The notes: generated from the sequence alone by a model not told the origin. Positions 25,401-38,907 are shown, numbered from the stretch's first letter. The stretch: 64,000 nt of DNA from Toxotes chatareus (GCA_016801885.1 CM028895.1:6100001-6164000), one strand, 5' to 3'. Numbers and translations are program-made.

Positions 25401-27088
25401 CAGAGAGCAGAGGGTCCAGTATGTAATGTCACTGTCATGCAAAATTAGATGTACAGTTAACAAATGGTGCACTTTTTATTCCCATAAATGGTTTTTTTTT
25501 TTTTCATGTAAATAAGTTTATGTTCTAATGAAATTAAAATTCTCGCTCAGAAGAACAACAACAACAGCAACAATAACATGACTTATGTTTATGTGCAAAA
25601 GTGTGATTTGGTTCCATGTAAAATGTTTGCTTCTGCTTGTTGGTTTCTCTCTCGAATCGAGAAGGGAATCCTCATACTCGGCTGGGTTGCCAAACAAAGT
25701 GAAATTCAATTTCAGCTTATATGAAGCAAGGGCAGTAATATTCTCTCTCGTTCCCTCGTCTCCCCCGTCCTTACAGCAACAATATAAAACGGGTAATTCC
25801 AGCATGACATGTATCCCACAATTCACTGCAATCCAAGGCTGCACTATTTGGGAGCCACGGGCTGTGGGAATGAACCTAACCTTCAAATGTAGTGTGTTTA
25901 AATGGAAAATGCAAAGTCGTTGTTTGCCTTCACCAAATGATTAAGAGGAGCAGCACTATGTCTTCGATCTACTCAAAGATAATATTTCTAAGGGAGAAGT
26001 GCTTATTGAGGGTAGAAGCTAACTGGGAAGAATGAAAATTTCATGAGCACAGGTAATACATCAGCGATAAAGTGATCTTCAACTTTGTAATTTAAAAGCA
26101 GAAGAAGGAGCAACTGTAACATTTTAAGTGTGATAAATTAGTGCCATTTGAGCTGAGAATAGTATCCAAGAAGGATATCTGATAGAAAAGTTAAAGCTAC
26201 CCAGAGGAGTTGTAAATAAACACAGTTATGTTTATGTTCCGTGTTTCTCACCAAAACGTATTGTTTGTGTCCTTGAGGGCTAACAAATGAGCTGAATAGA
26301 TAATCTTACTTTTAAGACATTTGCAGAGCAAATGGTCCATGTACAAAGTAAAATTTATCTGAGATGGTTCATCTTGTAAATTGGATAATGTGTTTTTTGT
26401 GCCGTTTTGGGTGCTTTTCTTTGGACGACCTTGACATTCACATAATTGTATAAATGCATTTAGATGCTAGCTAGTTCACGGCACAATGGCTGGGCGTGCA
26501 GACACCGTAAATATGCTTTATCGCGGCTCTTGCTCTTTTCTGCTGTGGTACATTGGAACACGGAGCCTCTGTAGGGTGCTGAGAAAAAAAAAGTCTAAAT
26601 CTCAATCTAGCTCTATGCTAATGTTACTTATTATTGAATTTTTCTTGAAAGAAATGATTCGTTTAATATGTGCCACTGTTGTTGCCACTGAATGATGTAT
26701 AAACTCACTCGTGCTAAAGGTCATCATCAACATCATGGACCTCACCATGGAGTGCTGAGGCTGTGTGACTGCATTTGGAGAATTTGAAGTGAAGCCAGGC
26801 TGAAACTGGCGACGGGTTAGCTGACACACGGAACAGTGTGTGATTTGGGCAGTAAGATGTTAGTTGTTTTGGCTCTGTGGTCTAAGCTTATTTGATTTGA
26901 CATGAAACAATGACTGAGATTAAAGCACTGACTGGGCTTTGAGCAGTTTGTGTTCACATCTATTCTGGGTGAACAGTGAAGCAACTGTTGCCTCCTTTTT
27001 TACACACACTGCCAGTTTTAGGACGGTGCAGCCAGGGAGTTGTTTTTTGTTGTTTTTTTTATGCTGTGTGTATCAGTGCTGGTCAGTG

Positions 27089-27101
27089 GGGTCAGGGGTC
27101 A
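27089..27101 (+). promoter_or_regulatory. Candidate DR1 nuclear-receptor site
   Basis: GGGTCAGGGGTCA is a direct repeat of the nuclear-receptor half-site with one-base spacing, the arrangement bound by RXR, HNF4 and COUP-TF type receptors. It has no neighbouring exon. A second perfect DR1 occurs at 36,468-36,480. Confidence 0.3.
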
Positions 27102-28361
27102 TTTTAATCTATGCGCAGCCATGGGAAACAGCAGAGAAGTTGCCTTGTGTTTAGCCATTTCCTGTTGCTCCTTTAAATTTTGATTAGAAAATAAGAAATG
27201 ATTGCAACACTTGAAACCCGCTCTATGATTTATGATACATTTAATAAATTGAGATCTGCGTGTTAGAGCTGCTTTCTAAAGTGCTAATCAGGCTCCTTTA
27301 GGAAGGTACTCAACTTGTCAGAATTCTGCGCAAAGTAAACCTGCATCTGGTGAAATCCAGACAGGGGTAGGCAGGTCTGAATTAGAGCTGTTTTCCCTTG
27401 TTTCCCCCCACAGTAAACTAAATATCGCCAGCTTAAATCCTCTATCAGAACATCTTACTGTGATGAATCCTGAAGAATCAGGGAAAAACTGCTTGTATGT
27501 GTTCGTGACGATAGCATACTGACATTATACATAAAACATCTTCCACCTGAATGAGGAATCATGTACATATGCAGGGAGTACTCCCATTCAGTGATGCTAC
27601 ATTCAGGCACAGGATTATGCAAAACAAATCCCAGTTTCAGAAACAACATAAAGCTTTACATTGATCAAAGGTTAGAGTTTATGTTTACTGTGTAAAGCTC
27701 CCCAAACTTTAAACAGTTTATTTTCTTTCCCACTGTCTGTATGGAATGGTAAGATAACAAAAAACAACAACAACAACAACAAAGTAGTCACTGTTGAGTG
27801 AGCCACATTAGTGCTTAGCATATTAACACTGCGGGAGAAATTTGTGAGCAACAATTTCAGCAACAAAAACAGAACATTGCTTTTATTTATTCATGAATGA
27901 GGCAGAGGTTATGACAAAAAAAAGAAAGATTTCATGTCTGTAAAGTGACTGCAAATAGATAAACTCTTCTAATCATCCAGTAAATTAAAAGACAGTGTTT
28001 AAATCTAAAACTAAAGTGTGATAAATTACAATCTGCACATGAAAAATTGTATTTAAATGAAGCAGAATTAAAGGCTTTTTGTTATAATCAGGACCTAAAG
28101 AGCCAAACCATGGTTTTCCTTGAGAGCCAGATTCAGGGACGGGCTGTCTCTTGGCAGGTACAGTCAGGGACTCAGAAAGCAGCCATGTGTTGAAACCCCG
28201 ACACGCGCACGTCCGAGGTGAGCGACACTCCATTCGCTGCAGTCATCCCTGGTGCCTCTCAGGCTCTCTGATCTGGTCCTTTGCAGTGAAAGGAAATTTT
28301 AGAACAAATGTCTAGGTGAGATGGTAACTTCAGGGTGAATTCGTTTTTATTAAACTTTTAG

Positions 28362-28379
28362 CACACACACACACACACA
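28362..28379. repeat. (CA)9 microsatellite
   Basis: An uninterrupted dinucleotide run. No SINE body is recognisable beside it, unlike the tract at 11,882-11,903. Confidence 0.95.
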
Positions 28380-29467
28380 TCGAAGCCCTGTAAGGCCCAA
28401 GTGCTGATACACCTTACCAGCCTGGGACAGATGAACAAGGCATAGGGGGCCTGTGTGTGGTGGTGCGAGCAATATTTGAGGTCAAAACTTTGTCTGAAGT
28501 CTGTGATCCATAGACATCAGAAGATATCTGGCGTCTCCCTCTGGTGATGCTCTGGCAGGCCTCAACTGCAAACTGAACTTTTGCTTTCGGTCTGATTTTC
28601 AGAGAGTAAAATACCTGGGGTGCTTCTTTTTGTCTCTGATGTCTCCTTGTTTCCCTCGCTTGAGTCTCATCCTCGTGTCTCAGTCCCTCCCACGTAAGAG
28701 GAAGAGATGCAGGAGAAGACGCAAAGAGAGAGGTATCGAGGAAACATTCCTTTCCTCTCACTCCTCATCTGAAGTGACATGAGTAACCGATGATGACGGC
28801 ACAGCTGGATCAGGTGTCAGTCTGCAGGTGTTAACATCTCAGTGTGTATTTTACAGTGTCATGTATTGTCCAAATTTTAAGTACATTTTTTAAGTACTGC
28901 CAGTGCAGCGGGGTAGTGATGTCCTGCAACGTGACCAAAGTGAATTTGAAATATCTCTGTATGTTTTCGCTTGACAGATTGAATTATTTGCGTCTGCATT
29001 TATTTCTGTTTGCAAGTTGATTGTGTAATTATCCAGCCTATGATAAAAGCGTCCCATCGTTTGTAGAGATTATTTAGTTGAAATTATCTTTTAGGGAAAA
29101 GCAATTATGTGATCGTTTCTCACATCAAAATATTCTTTATGCCTGACCCATAGAGATTTTCAGCCTAACAGAGAGTGATATTTAATTAAAATATTTTTAC
29201 TGATGAAAGACTAAAAGACTCTTCCTCTCTCTGACAGCGGAAAGTTCAATAACCCCCATTCTTAACCACCAATAACATCAATAATTTCTGGTTGTACTTT
29301 TTACACCAGTGGACACACACACAGGACCAAAGGCAGAAAAAAAACATCTCTGTTCCTCTCTGCTGCCTCTTTAAATTTCATAAGGACACACAAGGACAAA
29401 AGCACGCACCCACACATACCTTTCTTGTTATCAGGATATACTACATCAGCTGGGAAAGTGAGTGATC

Positions 29468-29468
29468 T

Positions 29469-29499
<31 letters not shown>

Positions 29500-29507
29500 T
29501 GTGTGTG
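29468..29507 (+). repeat. (GT)n with a 17-base G run
   Basis: A GT tract runs into seventeen consecutive G (29,483-29,499) and then returns to GT. Long G runs are unstable and error-prone in assemblies, so the exact length should be treated with caution. Confidence 0.9.
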
Positions 29508-30084
29508 CACTTTTCCAGTTGATGTCTCTTGCTCAGGCAGTTGGCCATAGCAATTTTGCAGGAGTGAACAGTAACCTTTGGCTCCATTACAGCTGATTGG
29601 ATTGGTCCCCCCCCACGCCCCACCTCATCGGCTGGCCAGCTGCCCAGCACTACACCCTGCAGTGACACAGCCAGGGCCACACACTGCCTTGAGTCCCTTC
29701 TACTTACTCCCTCCCTCCCCCACTCCCTCTATCCATTGGAGTATCCGTCTACTTCATCCGTCCTACTGTAGCTCCTTCCTGCTCCCATTCATCCATCTCT
29801 GCCGCTCTCTTTTTTTCTCCCCGGCTACTCTTTCTGTCCTCCATACAAATCATCCTGGATGCCTCTTACACTTCTTCTTTTCCTCTCTGGATGATACATC
29901 TCTCCTCTTCATTTATCCATGTCTATCTTTAATCATCTCTCTCTCCCTCATGTCTGCCACCCCTCTGTTTCTTTTTTTTTTTTTTATCAAACACACCACA
30001 TGGCTAAAAGGACGGTTGTAAGAGGCCTCTGTGAAGCTTTACTACAATATTTTGGCACCTGGCTGTAAAGATTTGCTCTCATTC

Positions 30085-30215
30085 AGCCACAGCAGCAGTA
30101 CTGAGGCTGAACACTGATGTTGGGTGATAAAGCCTGGATAACTAATTCCAAAAGTGTCAGATGGGGTTGAGGTCATGGCTGCAGACCAGTTGGTGGAGCA
30201 GGCTGGTCCTTGGTG
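30085..30215. repeat. Degenerate dispersed repeat (family C)
   Basis: The phrases CACTGATGTTGGGTGATAAA, GCCTGG, CCAAAAGTGTCAG and ATGGGGTTGAGGTCA occur in the order of a repeat I recall as common in fish genomes. It is often found next to DNA-transposon sequence. This copy is diverged and truncated; no termini or open frame are visible. The class assignment is uncertain. Confidence 0.4.
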
Positions 30216-31286
30216 GATTAATCTGGCTCCACATGTGTCCCTGGGCAGGTCAGTGAGCTACAAATTGCTTCTGATGTAAAAATACTACATGTGGAAGAAA
30301 AGTTCTTTCACTTCAGTGGATGACACTTTATACACAGGACGCTGAACAGAGAGGGGGTTTTCCAAAGCTGTCCTCAAAGTTGCAAGCACTCTATTATCTA
30401 GAGGGTCACTGCATGGGGGTAGCGTTAAAGGCACTTGTAATGTAAATTAGAGCATCTTTAGCTTGTGAAGCTAGTGAAACTGAATATATGGGCGAGGTAT
30501 CATAAAAAGCTATTTAAAGTGCGATTTGAATCAATAAAATTAAATTGGATCACTTGAAAATATGGAGCAACATGAATCTGAAGTTTTGGAGTTGAAGAAG
30601 ACTGTTAGCTTCCACCCATCCCTCCCTCAGCTCTGCTGTCAGCTCTGGAAGCAGCGGATGAATGAAAAACGAATGAGTACATGTGATCTCAGCCACAGTC
30701 TTTGGAAATGTAAACATGCAGTTTTTTTCAGCTAATGCTGAAGAACAATTTCATATATCATCTCACGTTTGATTGGGTAAAGTATTGGAAGTGCTTTAAT
30801 GTTTTACAGGAAGATAAAAGAGAGGGATTTTCTCAAATATATTTCTTATACATATATTATACCACAGGATAACTGAATGATTTATTCAGGGACAAGGGAT
30901 TAGAACTTGGAAATTACATTTTTTTATTTCATTGTGTTTCAGAGAAAAACATAAATGTATGTTGATAGAGGTGTCCTTTCTTTCCTCTTCCTATTATTAA
31001 TGTTTCTTCCAACCTCTCCATCTTTTATTCCCCTCTCCTCCCCTGTCTGTCTTCCTGTCTCTATGTCTCTCTCTCTCTCTCCATTAGCACCTGCTGTCTC
31101 TCTCTCTCTCCCTTCCTCCCTCTCACTGTTCCAGCTCATAGCCCAGAGCTTTGCTTCCTAGTTAAGGTCACTGTCAGCTTGCATTTACTGTGGCTCAGTA
31201 AATCCATCACCCGAGCTGTGGCTATGGATTCCAGCCAAAAACAAACATAGACATGTTGCTCCCATCAGGTGAGTTGTGTAACAGTC
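30216..31286. other. Non-coding stretch with pyrimidine tracts
   Basis: CT-rich simple sequence occupies about 30,975-31,135, including pure (CT)n at 31,066-31,082 and 31,096-31,111. The overlapping open frames on both strands are products of that composition. Nothing else was recognised. Confidence 0.6.
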
Positions 31287-31374
31287 TATTGCCTTGTCCA
31301 CACTAGTACAGATGTTTTAGAACAGAGGATATCCATTTAGAAAAAACATCTGCATTAGTGTGGATAACGCCTAT
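31287..31374. mobile_element. Short foldback (MITE-like) element
   Basis: The left arm contains CCACACTAGTACAGATG (starting 31,298). The right arm, read on the other strand, contains CCACACTAATGCAGATG (31,363 leftward). The arms pair at about 20 of 22 central positions and extend outward with GCCTTGT against GCGTTAT. The loop is about 20-25 bp. Termini of the CCACACTA type are familiar from short non-autonomous fish transposons. No target duplication could be confirmed. Confidence 0.6.
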
Positions 31375-31759
31375 GTCCGGAATGCCAACATTTCAGGTTT
31401 GTGCTCATGCATTTAGAAAATATAGATAAAAATATATACAAAGAGTTTTTTAAGGAGCATACATGTGTTGGACATTCATCTGGTGTGAACATGGACGTGG
31501 TCTTTTTTGATTATGAAAATTTGGAAAATAACAAAGCTAAGGCTCTGTAGCAAGACTGGATGCATTTCTCTGATTTGAATCATCTGTTTGGTAATGTGTA
31601 AATATTTGGACTATTACTATTAGAATTTAGTTTGTCAGTCAGTTAGCGATCACATTAACATTCATAACACTGCAGTGTGTTAAAGCGCTGCCTCTGCTGT
31701 CTTTAGTCTTGGATTTCTGAAGTTCTTTCTGTTGCTGGTGCATGTTGATTATAGTTCAG

Positions 31760-32042
31760 CGTGTCAGCTAACATTTACTAATTAGCACTTAACACAAACT
31801 ACAGCTGAGGCTGACGGGAATGTCATTATGTCAAATGTCATTTTTCAAGTGTTTGGTCTTCAGCCAAAGTATTAGAGTAAGATTTTGACCTGTAGTTGGC
31901 GCTAGATGAAAGGTCGGGGGATCACCAATGTCCATAGGATCCCTTGGGTCCCATGAAAGCCTGTATACATTTCATGGTGATCCATCTGCTAGTTGTTGAG
32001 TTATTTCAGTCTGGACCAAAGTGGTGGACTGACCAACATCCT
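31760..32042 (+). repeat. Longer copy of dispersed repeat family A
   Basis: Contains, in order, TAACATTTACTAATTAGC, CAAACTACAGCTGAGGCTGA, GTTGGCGCTAGATGAAAGGTC, GGGGATCACCAATG, TTTCATGGTGATCCATC, TAGTTGTTGAGTTATTTC and AGTCTGGACCAAAGTGGTGG. The first part matches the fragment at 1962-2127. The arrangement, with its GGCGCTAGATGAAAGGTC block, is typical of a very abundant percomorph repeat recognised from memory. No open reading frame. Confidence 0.65.
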
Positions 32043-35000
32043 TACGGTGGGACAGTAAAAGAGTTCTTGGTTTTTAAGCCTGCGCATAACTTACTGAGTC
32101 TGCTGCAAACTGATGCTCTTCTGGAAATGTAAAAGTTCACCTGTTTTTGTCATAAATGTGTTCTTCTTCCACAAATACCGCTCCAGCGCTGCCTAAAATA
32201 CATTTGTTAAATTACTGAAGAACTATTTATACGTGCATAAACGTAAGGGTTGAGTTCACTTCACCTTCAATCGTGTCAGCATGTGACTTTTCCACAAAGT
32301 AAGCATGAAAAGGAAAAATGGAAATCTTCAACTTTTAGAAAAAACAGTCCATGTGTACAGACTCGAAACAGATTACGGAGGAGGCTCTGTTATTACTGCG
32401 TGGAATGCATCTAGAATTGAAGTTTTTTTGACCCCGACGTCGCTTCGTATAAAAACAAACACACTCACATAGGACACACACGCTCACATAAAATCTGTCG
32501 GATTAATTCAACCCTGCATCAACCAGTTGGTGCCTTTCAGTGGGATAATTGTGATGGTTTAGCAGCCTGTGCGGGAATGTGATTTTAAAGCTTACCTCTG
32601 CCCGTGTTTACTTACATTATTGTGTACTGTACATGCATATTCATACTTTCCGGGCTGCGCTCTGAGCTGTGCTTTTGTTTAAGTGTGTGAAGTACAAGAA
32701 TAAAAAGGCTATATAGAGCTTGATTTATGTGTGTGTTAATGGTGCTGTAATAGGTAACCAGGAGTTGAGCTTGTGACACTGCTTTGTGCTTCTTTTTGTC
32801 CTTAAAGATGTTTTTGATGTATTATTCAACAGCGAATTCAAGTAAACACTTCAAATTCGTGTGGGCGTATGAAGAACGCTTCTGTATGTGCATGTTATTA
32901 TTATTCAACACTGACTTCAAATAAAGCTTTTCAAAATATGTCTGCACACGTATGCATGTGTGTCCTTGTATAATTGTGTGGGTGCGTGTGCGTATGTGTG
33001 TGGGTGCGTGCACGTTGTGTTATTATACACTGCCCAAAAGTCAGCCTTGAGTTCATCAATTGTGGACCGTGGCTACAAGGGCACCGTTAATGAACCAGGA
33101 AGTTTGCTGCTATTACTGAAATTAAAAAACACAGCGTGATTTACATGGTAATGAAAGTGTTAGCTGATCTTTGACACGGCTCCAAATGGACAGAAAACAA
33201 ATATCAATTAGCTCCTTTAATCCTTTGATGTGTTTCATATTCCAAAGCAGTTGTAATGGGGGGAAGGGAGCTGGTCCACCTCAGCCCAACAAACCTTTTG
33301 TTGAGAGGATAATGGCGATGATAATGAAGCACTAATGGACAGAAGAGTGCATTTTTTTGCCAGCTGTCTGGGAATGATGTTCTTGTTTATTAATAATGAT
33401 ACTCACTGTTTTACATGCACTTAAGTAGCCGAGTTGCTGGGAGAAACCAGGTTACACAGGCAACTTGAGGATGGACTGACATTCACTGTATTACGTGGTC
33501 ACTATAAATCCATGTATAAATTCATCATGTCAGTAATCAGATTTCTTCACAACCTTAGTTTGGAAACATTTCGTACTTATTTTAACTGACTGACCTTTTT
33601 TTTGGGTGTGTGTTCGTGTTTTTGTGTATTGGAGCAGACTAATGGCGCAGTTTAAGGTGTGTAACAGGATTTTACAACTCTGGAAGGTTATCATGGCGGC
33701 AGCTATTTTATCTTTCGTTATGATGACGCTGAGATGATCTGCTGCTCTCTCAGTTTTTCCCTGTCTAAAGTGTTTGTCGTGTACATGGGTACAGGTAAAA
33801 ATCAGGCTGGAAACCTATACGCATGGCCGAGAAATCGACATTCTCCATGAGAAGTCTAGCTTCGCCAATTACAGTAACCAGGATTTGTGCTTACATTATG
33901 TGTAAGAAATCAGCTTATTGGAGAAAGTCAGTAAACACTGACTGACAGAGCTGTGTTTTTTTTTTTTTTTTTCTGTAATAGGATAACGGCTGAATCAGAA
34001 TCAGATCATCATAGTAAAAGGAGGTGGTCCTCAGAGTGAATATGAGACTCTTAAAAAGCTGAGAATCAAATGGAAAATTCCATTAGCCTTGAAAATGCCT
34101 GTGCAATGTGTGGGGGTGTCTGAATGTTTTTGCTTAACTTTTCCCAAACAGCCGGAGAGATACCAAAAGAGCCTTAAGAGAAATGGTTAAAAAACTGCAT
34201 ATGCCCACACTTTCTATGAGAACCTTTGTTTGTGTTTTTACACAAGTGTGTGCTCTCTGTTGAGTGTAGAGTGTGTGTGGAGGTTATCTCCAGCTTCTTT
34301 TGAGCTTGCCCTAGAGTCTTTGACAAAACCCTGACTGGGCTTTGATCACTTTCCTGTCTCTCCTCTCCTTACCCTGCTCTCTGCCATCCTGCCTCTCTTT
34401 TGTTTTTCCCTCTGCCTCTCTCTCTCTCCTTTTTCTTTCTCCCTCCCCTGCTTTTTCTTGATCAGCCTTTCCTGAGCCTTTTTGCTGCCTCACTTTTCTT
34501 TCCCTCCCCTTTCTGAACTTATTCTCCACGGTGGATGAGAGACAGAGAGAGAGAGACATCTGTCTAGAAATCAAAAGTGCAGGGTGTTGCGTCTCCACAT
34601 GAATTCCTACACACCTTGTAATTGCTGTCAGCGAGCCCTCCGACAACTCACTTAATTGCCTGCCATCCAATTTATGGTGAGATTGGGGAGGTGATGGGAG
34701 TTTGAAAAAAAAGATAGCATGGAGAGATGACAAAAGGAGTAAAGAGGGCAGGGGAGGTGGAGCCCAAAAAGATGTGGTTGCTAAGCACTGAAAAGAAGAG
34801 CTGTGAGTCCATTGTGTCCTAGTACAGATTAACAGAAAGAGTGAATAATGTTTTATGAAAGTGAGGATTTTTATGGCGTTAGTTCTCCCACACTCAGGGA
34901 AGAGAATCTCAGGATGGACCCGCAATTAGTGCAGCACTCATTAATATTAGTGACTTGAGTGGAATGAGGGTGCTGAGGTAATGATTCTAGGTGGGAGGAT

Positions 35001-36467
35001 TGCACAGAAGCTGCCATTGTTCACACAGACGTTCTGCTACAGTGTAATTCATATAAGTGCTGTCATTAACGCTCCATTGAGCTTTAATGTTTTATGCAAA
35101 CGTGTATTCAGGGTCTTTTCTTTTGCTGCTGCAACACCTACAGATAATGCTGTATAGCGGAATTAGACAAGAGTATAGCTGTAGTCTGCTTGGGCATTTG
35201 ACTGTCAGCTCTTGTTTCACATCTGCAGGTAATTCGAACAACAAGGCTTAAAATACCACGGGCTAGAGAGGGATACCGAGAGAAAAAGAGGGAGACCTTT
35301 GCACTGGTGCTGTAGGGTGTCAGAGCTCTGCCAGAAAGGAAAAAAAGATAAACAGACAAAAACAGTGATCATCAGTCAGTGCTGAACTCATAGACCAATC
35401 CTCTAAGGGGATGTAGCCCCACAGATACACAGGTAGAGCCGGGGCAAAATGGGGAAAACAGCATAAACAACACCAGGTGAGAATCTAGTGTATGGCTGGT
35501 CCTCATGTGGTCAATGAACAAAAATGAGGATGTAGTTGAAAACTGTTGTGGCGTCCCTGCAAACAACAAGTCTCAACAGAAAGTAGCTAAAGCCTGCTTG
35601 AAAGTAGTCATTAAATGGTGCTAGCTGATGGAATACGTCAGCTGGTTTGGGCCATTTATCTGTTTGCTTCTCTCCTGCTCTCTGTGCTCACATAGACAGT
35701 AATTTAATACAGCCGAATTCCCAGTAAAGCTGTAATAACATGTTTTTCCGTTTCTGTTGTCAGACAATGGAACAAGGATGAAAAAGTCACAGGCACACGG
35801 CCCATTAAGACTGTATGTTAACCAGTCAGTCAGCAACAGATGTTTGTGTTTACAGGGCTTTTTACTGTGGGCCCCTGCTGAACCCCCGTCACTGTCAGAT
35901 AACTGCAGAAACAATTCAAATCAAAATGTTTTGCTGTTTGGTCCTTTTATTCTCTACTTGTCAAAGTTTAGTTGACTTTTATAGATTGTGTCTCCTCTGA
36001 TCTCAACAGTCTTGAGAAGTGATAAGTTTGCAAAGCTAACTGGCAACAAAGGCAAGGCTGCTAGCAACAACAGTAAGAGAGCAGCAAGAAAAACAAAAAA
36101 CAACCACAGTTAGACCTAAATAAACTGAATGTTGTTCCTGAGGATAAAATGGCCAATCCCTGCAGTCCACAAAATGAGTCTGCCCCTCTGGGTGCTGGCT
36201 TCGGCTTTGATGAATATTCATGAGAACATCGTGGGTATGAGGATATGGAGGGGGGGATGTTTACTCTGGTGAGGAGTCGGAGGGAGCGTGCTACTGTATC
36301 AGATGGAAGCTGGATGCGGAGGTTGTCGGATAGAAGGTCGTGGAAGTGTGTGTTTGTGTTTGTATTTCTCCCTCAGGGGAGTGTGACAGGAGAGACCAAA
36401 GACAGATGAAGAGGCTGTTGCCGTGGGGACAGGTGACATATGGATGAGCCGGAGAGTCAGAACCTAG

Positions 36468-36480
36468 GGGTCAGAGGTCA
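36468..36480 (+). promoter_or_regulatory. Candidate DR1 nuclear-receptor site
   Basis: GGGTCAGAGGTCA is a perfect one-base-spaced direct repeat of receptor half-sites. It lies in a G-rich stretch (36,240-36,480) without recognisable exons. Function is inferred from motif only. Confidence 0.3.
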
Positions 36481-38907
36481 CAGATGTAAGCTGTAAACAT
36501 GCGCTTCACTGCCACTGTGCTTGTGTTTGTGTTCTGGTGAATTGGGCAGTGGTGGATGTGGTGGCTTGTAATTTACCTCAGGCTTACATCAGTATTTGTC
36601 CAGGATAAAAACCTGGTAAGAAAAAAAAACGTGTAATATCCTGCTGCTGTATGTTATGAGCAGCGGGCCTTTAAAGCTTCACGGGGTGAAATTGTTTGTA
36701 TGGCATTTTGGCGTTGTGTGACATTTAGCAGTAGTGAAGAACAGGAAATGTAGCGGGGGGATAAAGACATGAATAGGGGACTTTGCAAGTTAAATGGTTT
36801 GTATCTTAAAGGCAACACACACTGACTGTTATAGTGTGTCCAAAAAATAAAAAATAAATACCAAAAGACACCCATTTTTTTCTACATGAGGGCACACATC
36901 AAGATGCTGCATCAAGACCACATCATGTCCCCATTTGCCATTTCATTACATTCTGTCCCTGGCTTTGTCGTCGACAACCTTGTGTACTCTTGTCTCTGTG
37001 GCCCATCTGGTGTTTGCTACACCCATCAAATGACACAACACGAAGTGTCTCCTTTAAACTGCAGACAGCAGAACACCCCACAGATGGAAAGCTTCTGAAA
37101 AACAACAAGTCACACAATCACCATTAGAACATGAATCCAAAGGTTCCCAAAGCCTTTTATATCAGGGCTAATTACAAGGATTTGGTTGCACCAGCTGTCT
37201 GTAAATCTATGATTAAGTTTGTGAGTAAAATCCTTTGTAAGTTCTTAGTAGCTTAATACGCGCTAGTTTGAAACAAATGATTTACTGAACTGGATTGAGC
37301 AATCCGATTAAGCTAGCCTAGCTTAAGTAATCAGGTCATTTTATCATAGCGTTATTGTTTTGTAATTGCAGGTATGTTGTATTATTTGTTGTACAAATGA
37401 ACTTTTGTTCTTCACTGGAAATGGCTCATATATCAGCAAGAGTTTCTGTGGTAGAGCCTGTTCTGATTTAGCGATGCCTTAATCTCCACTTAACTGCTGT
37501 AGCTTTAACTAATCAAAGTTTTGACATGTGAAGAGGAGATGCGACTGTGGCTATATTGGCAAAAGCTGACGTGCTGACATGTTTTGGCAACATGTTACAG
37601 CATCATCATTAGTGGTTTTCAGCCGCTCTGTAGCCTAAAGGATGCGTGAGAATCCTCCCTCTTTTCTTCAGCAGGTGTGATCGTGAAGAGTGAACGCTGT
37701 AGCAGGCTGAACTGCAGGCCACACACCAAGTGTGTTGACGAAAGGCAAGTCACAGTTGATAAGAGCCTTTCTGTGATGTGGACACCTCGCTGCACTCTGG
37801 GATGAGCTCGGAGGACTCAGGGCAGAGCAGGTGGCATCAAATTGTCTTGAGGAATCCACCATCACTATAGGCCAAAAATAAATTCTGGATGCTTTTGTAG
37901 ATGACAAAATTTAAACTGTCCTTAGGAAGTGAATGTTAGATTAGCGCCTCTGCCAGGAACTGCGAGGAGAGCTTGAAGAAATATGTAGTTTACAGCTGTT
38001 GTGTTGTATAATTACTAGAATTAGTCATTAAACTTGAGACTTGCTGTAAATGTTGAAGTGCTAAGATTTAAGATGTGTGCTGTTTAAAGATTTATAATTG
38101 TATACTGTATAATACTTACTGTACAAGCATATTTTTGTGGTTGCCTGTTTATCCTGCTTACCAAGTTTAGTTTAGTGCTTTTTAGTCAACTTTTGAGAAA
38201 GTGAAACTGAAATAAAGGGAGCAGGACAAAGGAGGCTGAGGATGAATGGAGGCAGCTGGAGGGGTGGAAATAAAGGGAGGTGGGAGGGGAGGAGAAGAAA
38301 TGGAGGAGGTAGAGTTTGAGCAGAAAAAGACAGTGAGGATTATGGTGGATCAAAGAATATTGTTCTAGGCAACACAAAGAATCAGACCAGTGGGACAAAG
38401 ACAGAGACGGAGAAAGACCTCCAAAATCTCAACACAAGTTTCAATGATTTATTCAGCAGAACATCTATTTAAATCATGGCAGAGGGAAGGCGTTATAAAA
38501 ACTACACTTTATTGCAAATAGTAAAAGTGTGTGTGTATATTTTGGCAGGGGGACAGGTGGGATCTAACTGCAGAGGTTTTGAATGCAGATACTACCAGCT
38601 GCAACTCAGGGATTGAAGCCCTTATCCCCAGAAACCACTGGAGAGAGAAGCAGCTTTAACGGATGGAGGGTAAAAATAGTAATGGCACTGAAACAGAGAC
38701 TGATCCACGCTGCCAATATCAGCTTGTAGTCCTGCGGAGGGAACACGAAAAAACCAAACTGGCATAGCTGCCAGCACTGTCTGGTGTCCCGGGAGTCGAC
38801 AGAACCTTAGCTCCACAATAAGCTTGGACAGGTTTTCCGATCAGTTTAGTCAATGCTTTAATTAAGTGTACTCTTTGAGAAATGTACCACTGTATTTACT
38901 ATCTGTC

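Larger units (their letters stand above)
22498..30084. other. Long non-coding stretch, no gene seen
   Basis: No exon could be supported. Simple sequence includes (GAT)n at 23,750-23,764, a T run at 25,310-25,329, AAC repeats at 25,555-25,575 and 27,764-27,782, (AC)9 at 28,362-28,379, and the GT/G17 tract at 29,468-29,507. The stretch 29,690-29,985 is almost pure pyrimidine on the plus strand and gives a spurious 147-codon frame. Two splice-site-flanked or doubly open frames (22,762-22,925 and 25,518-25,944) are discussed as findings. Segments around 24,440-24,930 are non-repetitive and could contain conserved elements. Confidence 0.5.

Noticed and set aside
29578..30021. 147-codon plus-strand open frame
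   Set aside because: Opens at TTG and is made of Ser/Leu/Pro/Phe from an almost pure CT tract.
30955..31161. Overlapping open frames on both strands
   Set aside because: Low-complexity CT repeats; compositional.
34311..34925. 204-codon minus-strand open frame
   Set aside because: Opens at TTG. Its C-terminal half is the translation of a pyrimidine-rich tract (Arg/Glu/Lys repeats), and no domain or splice context is visible.
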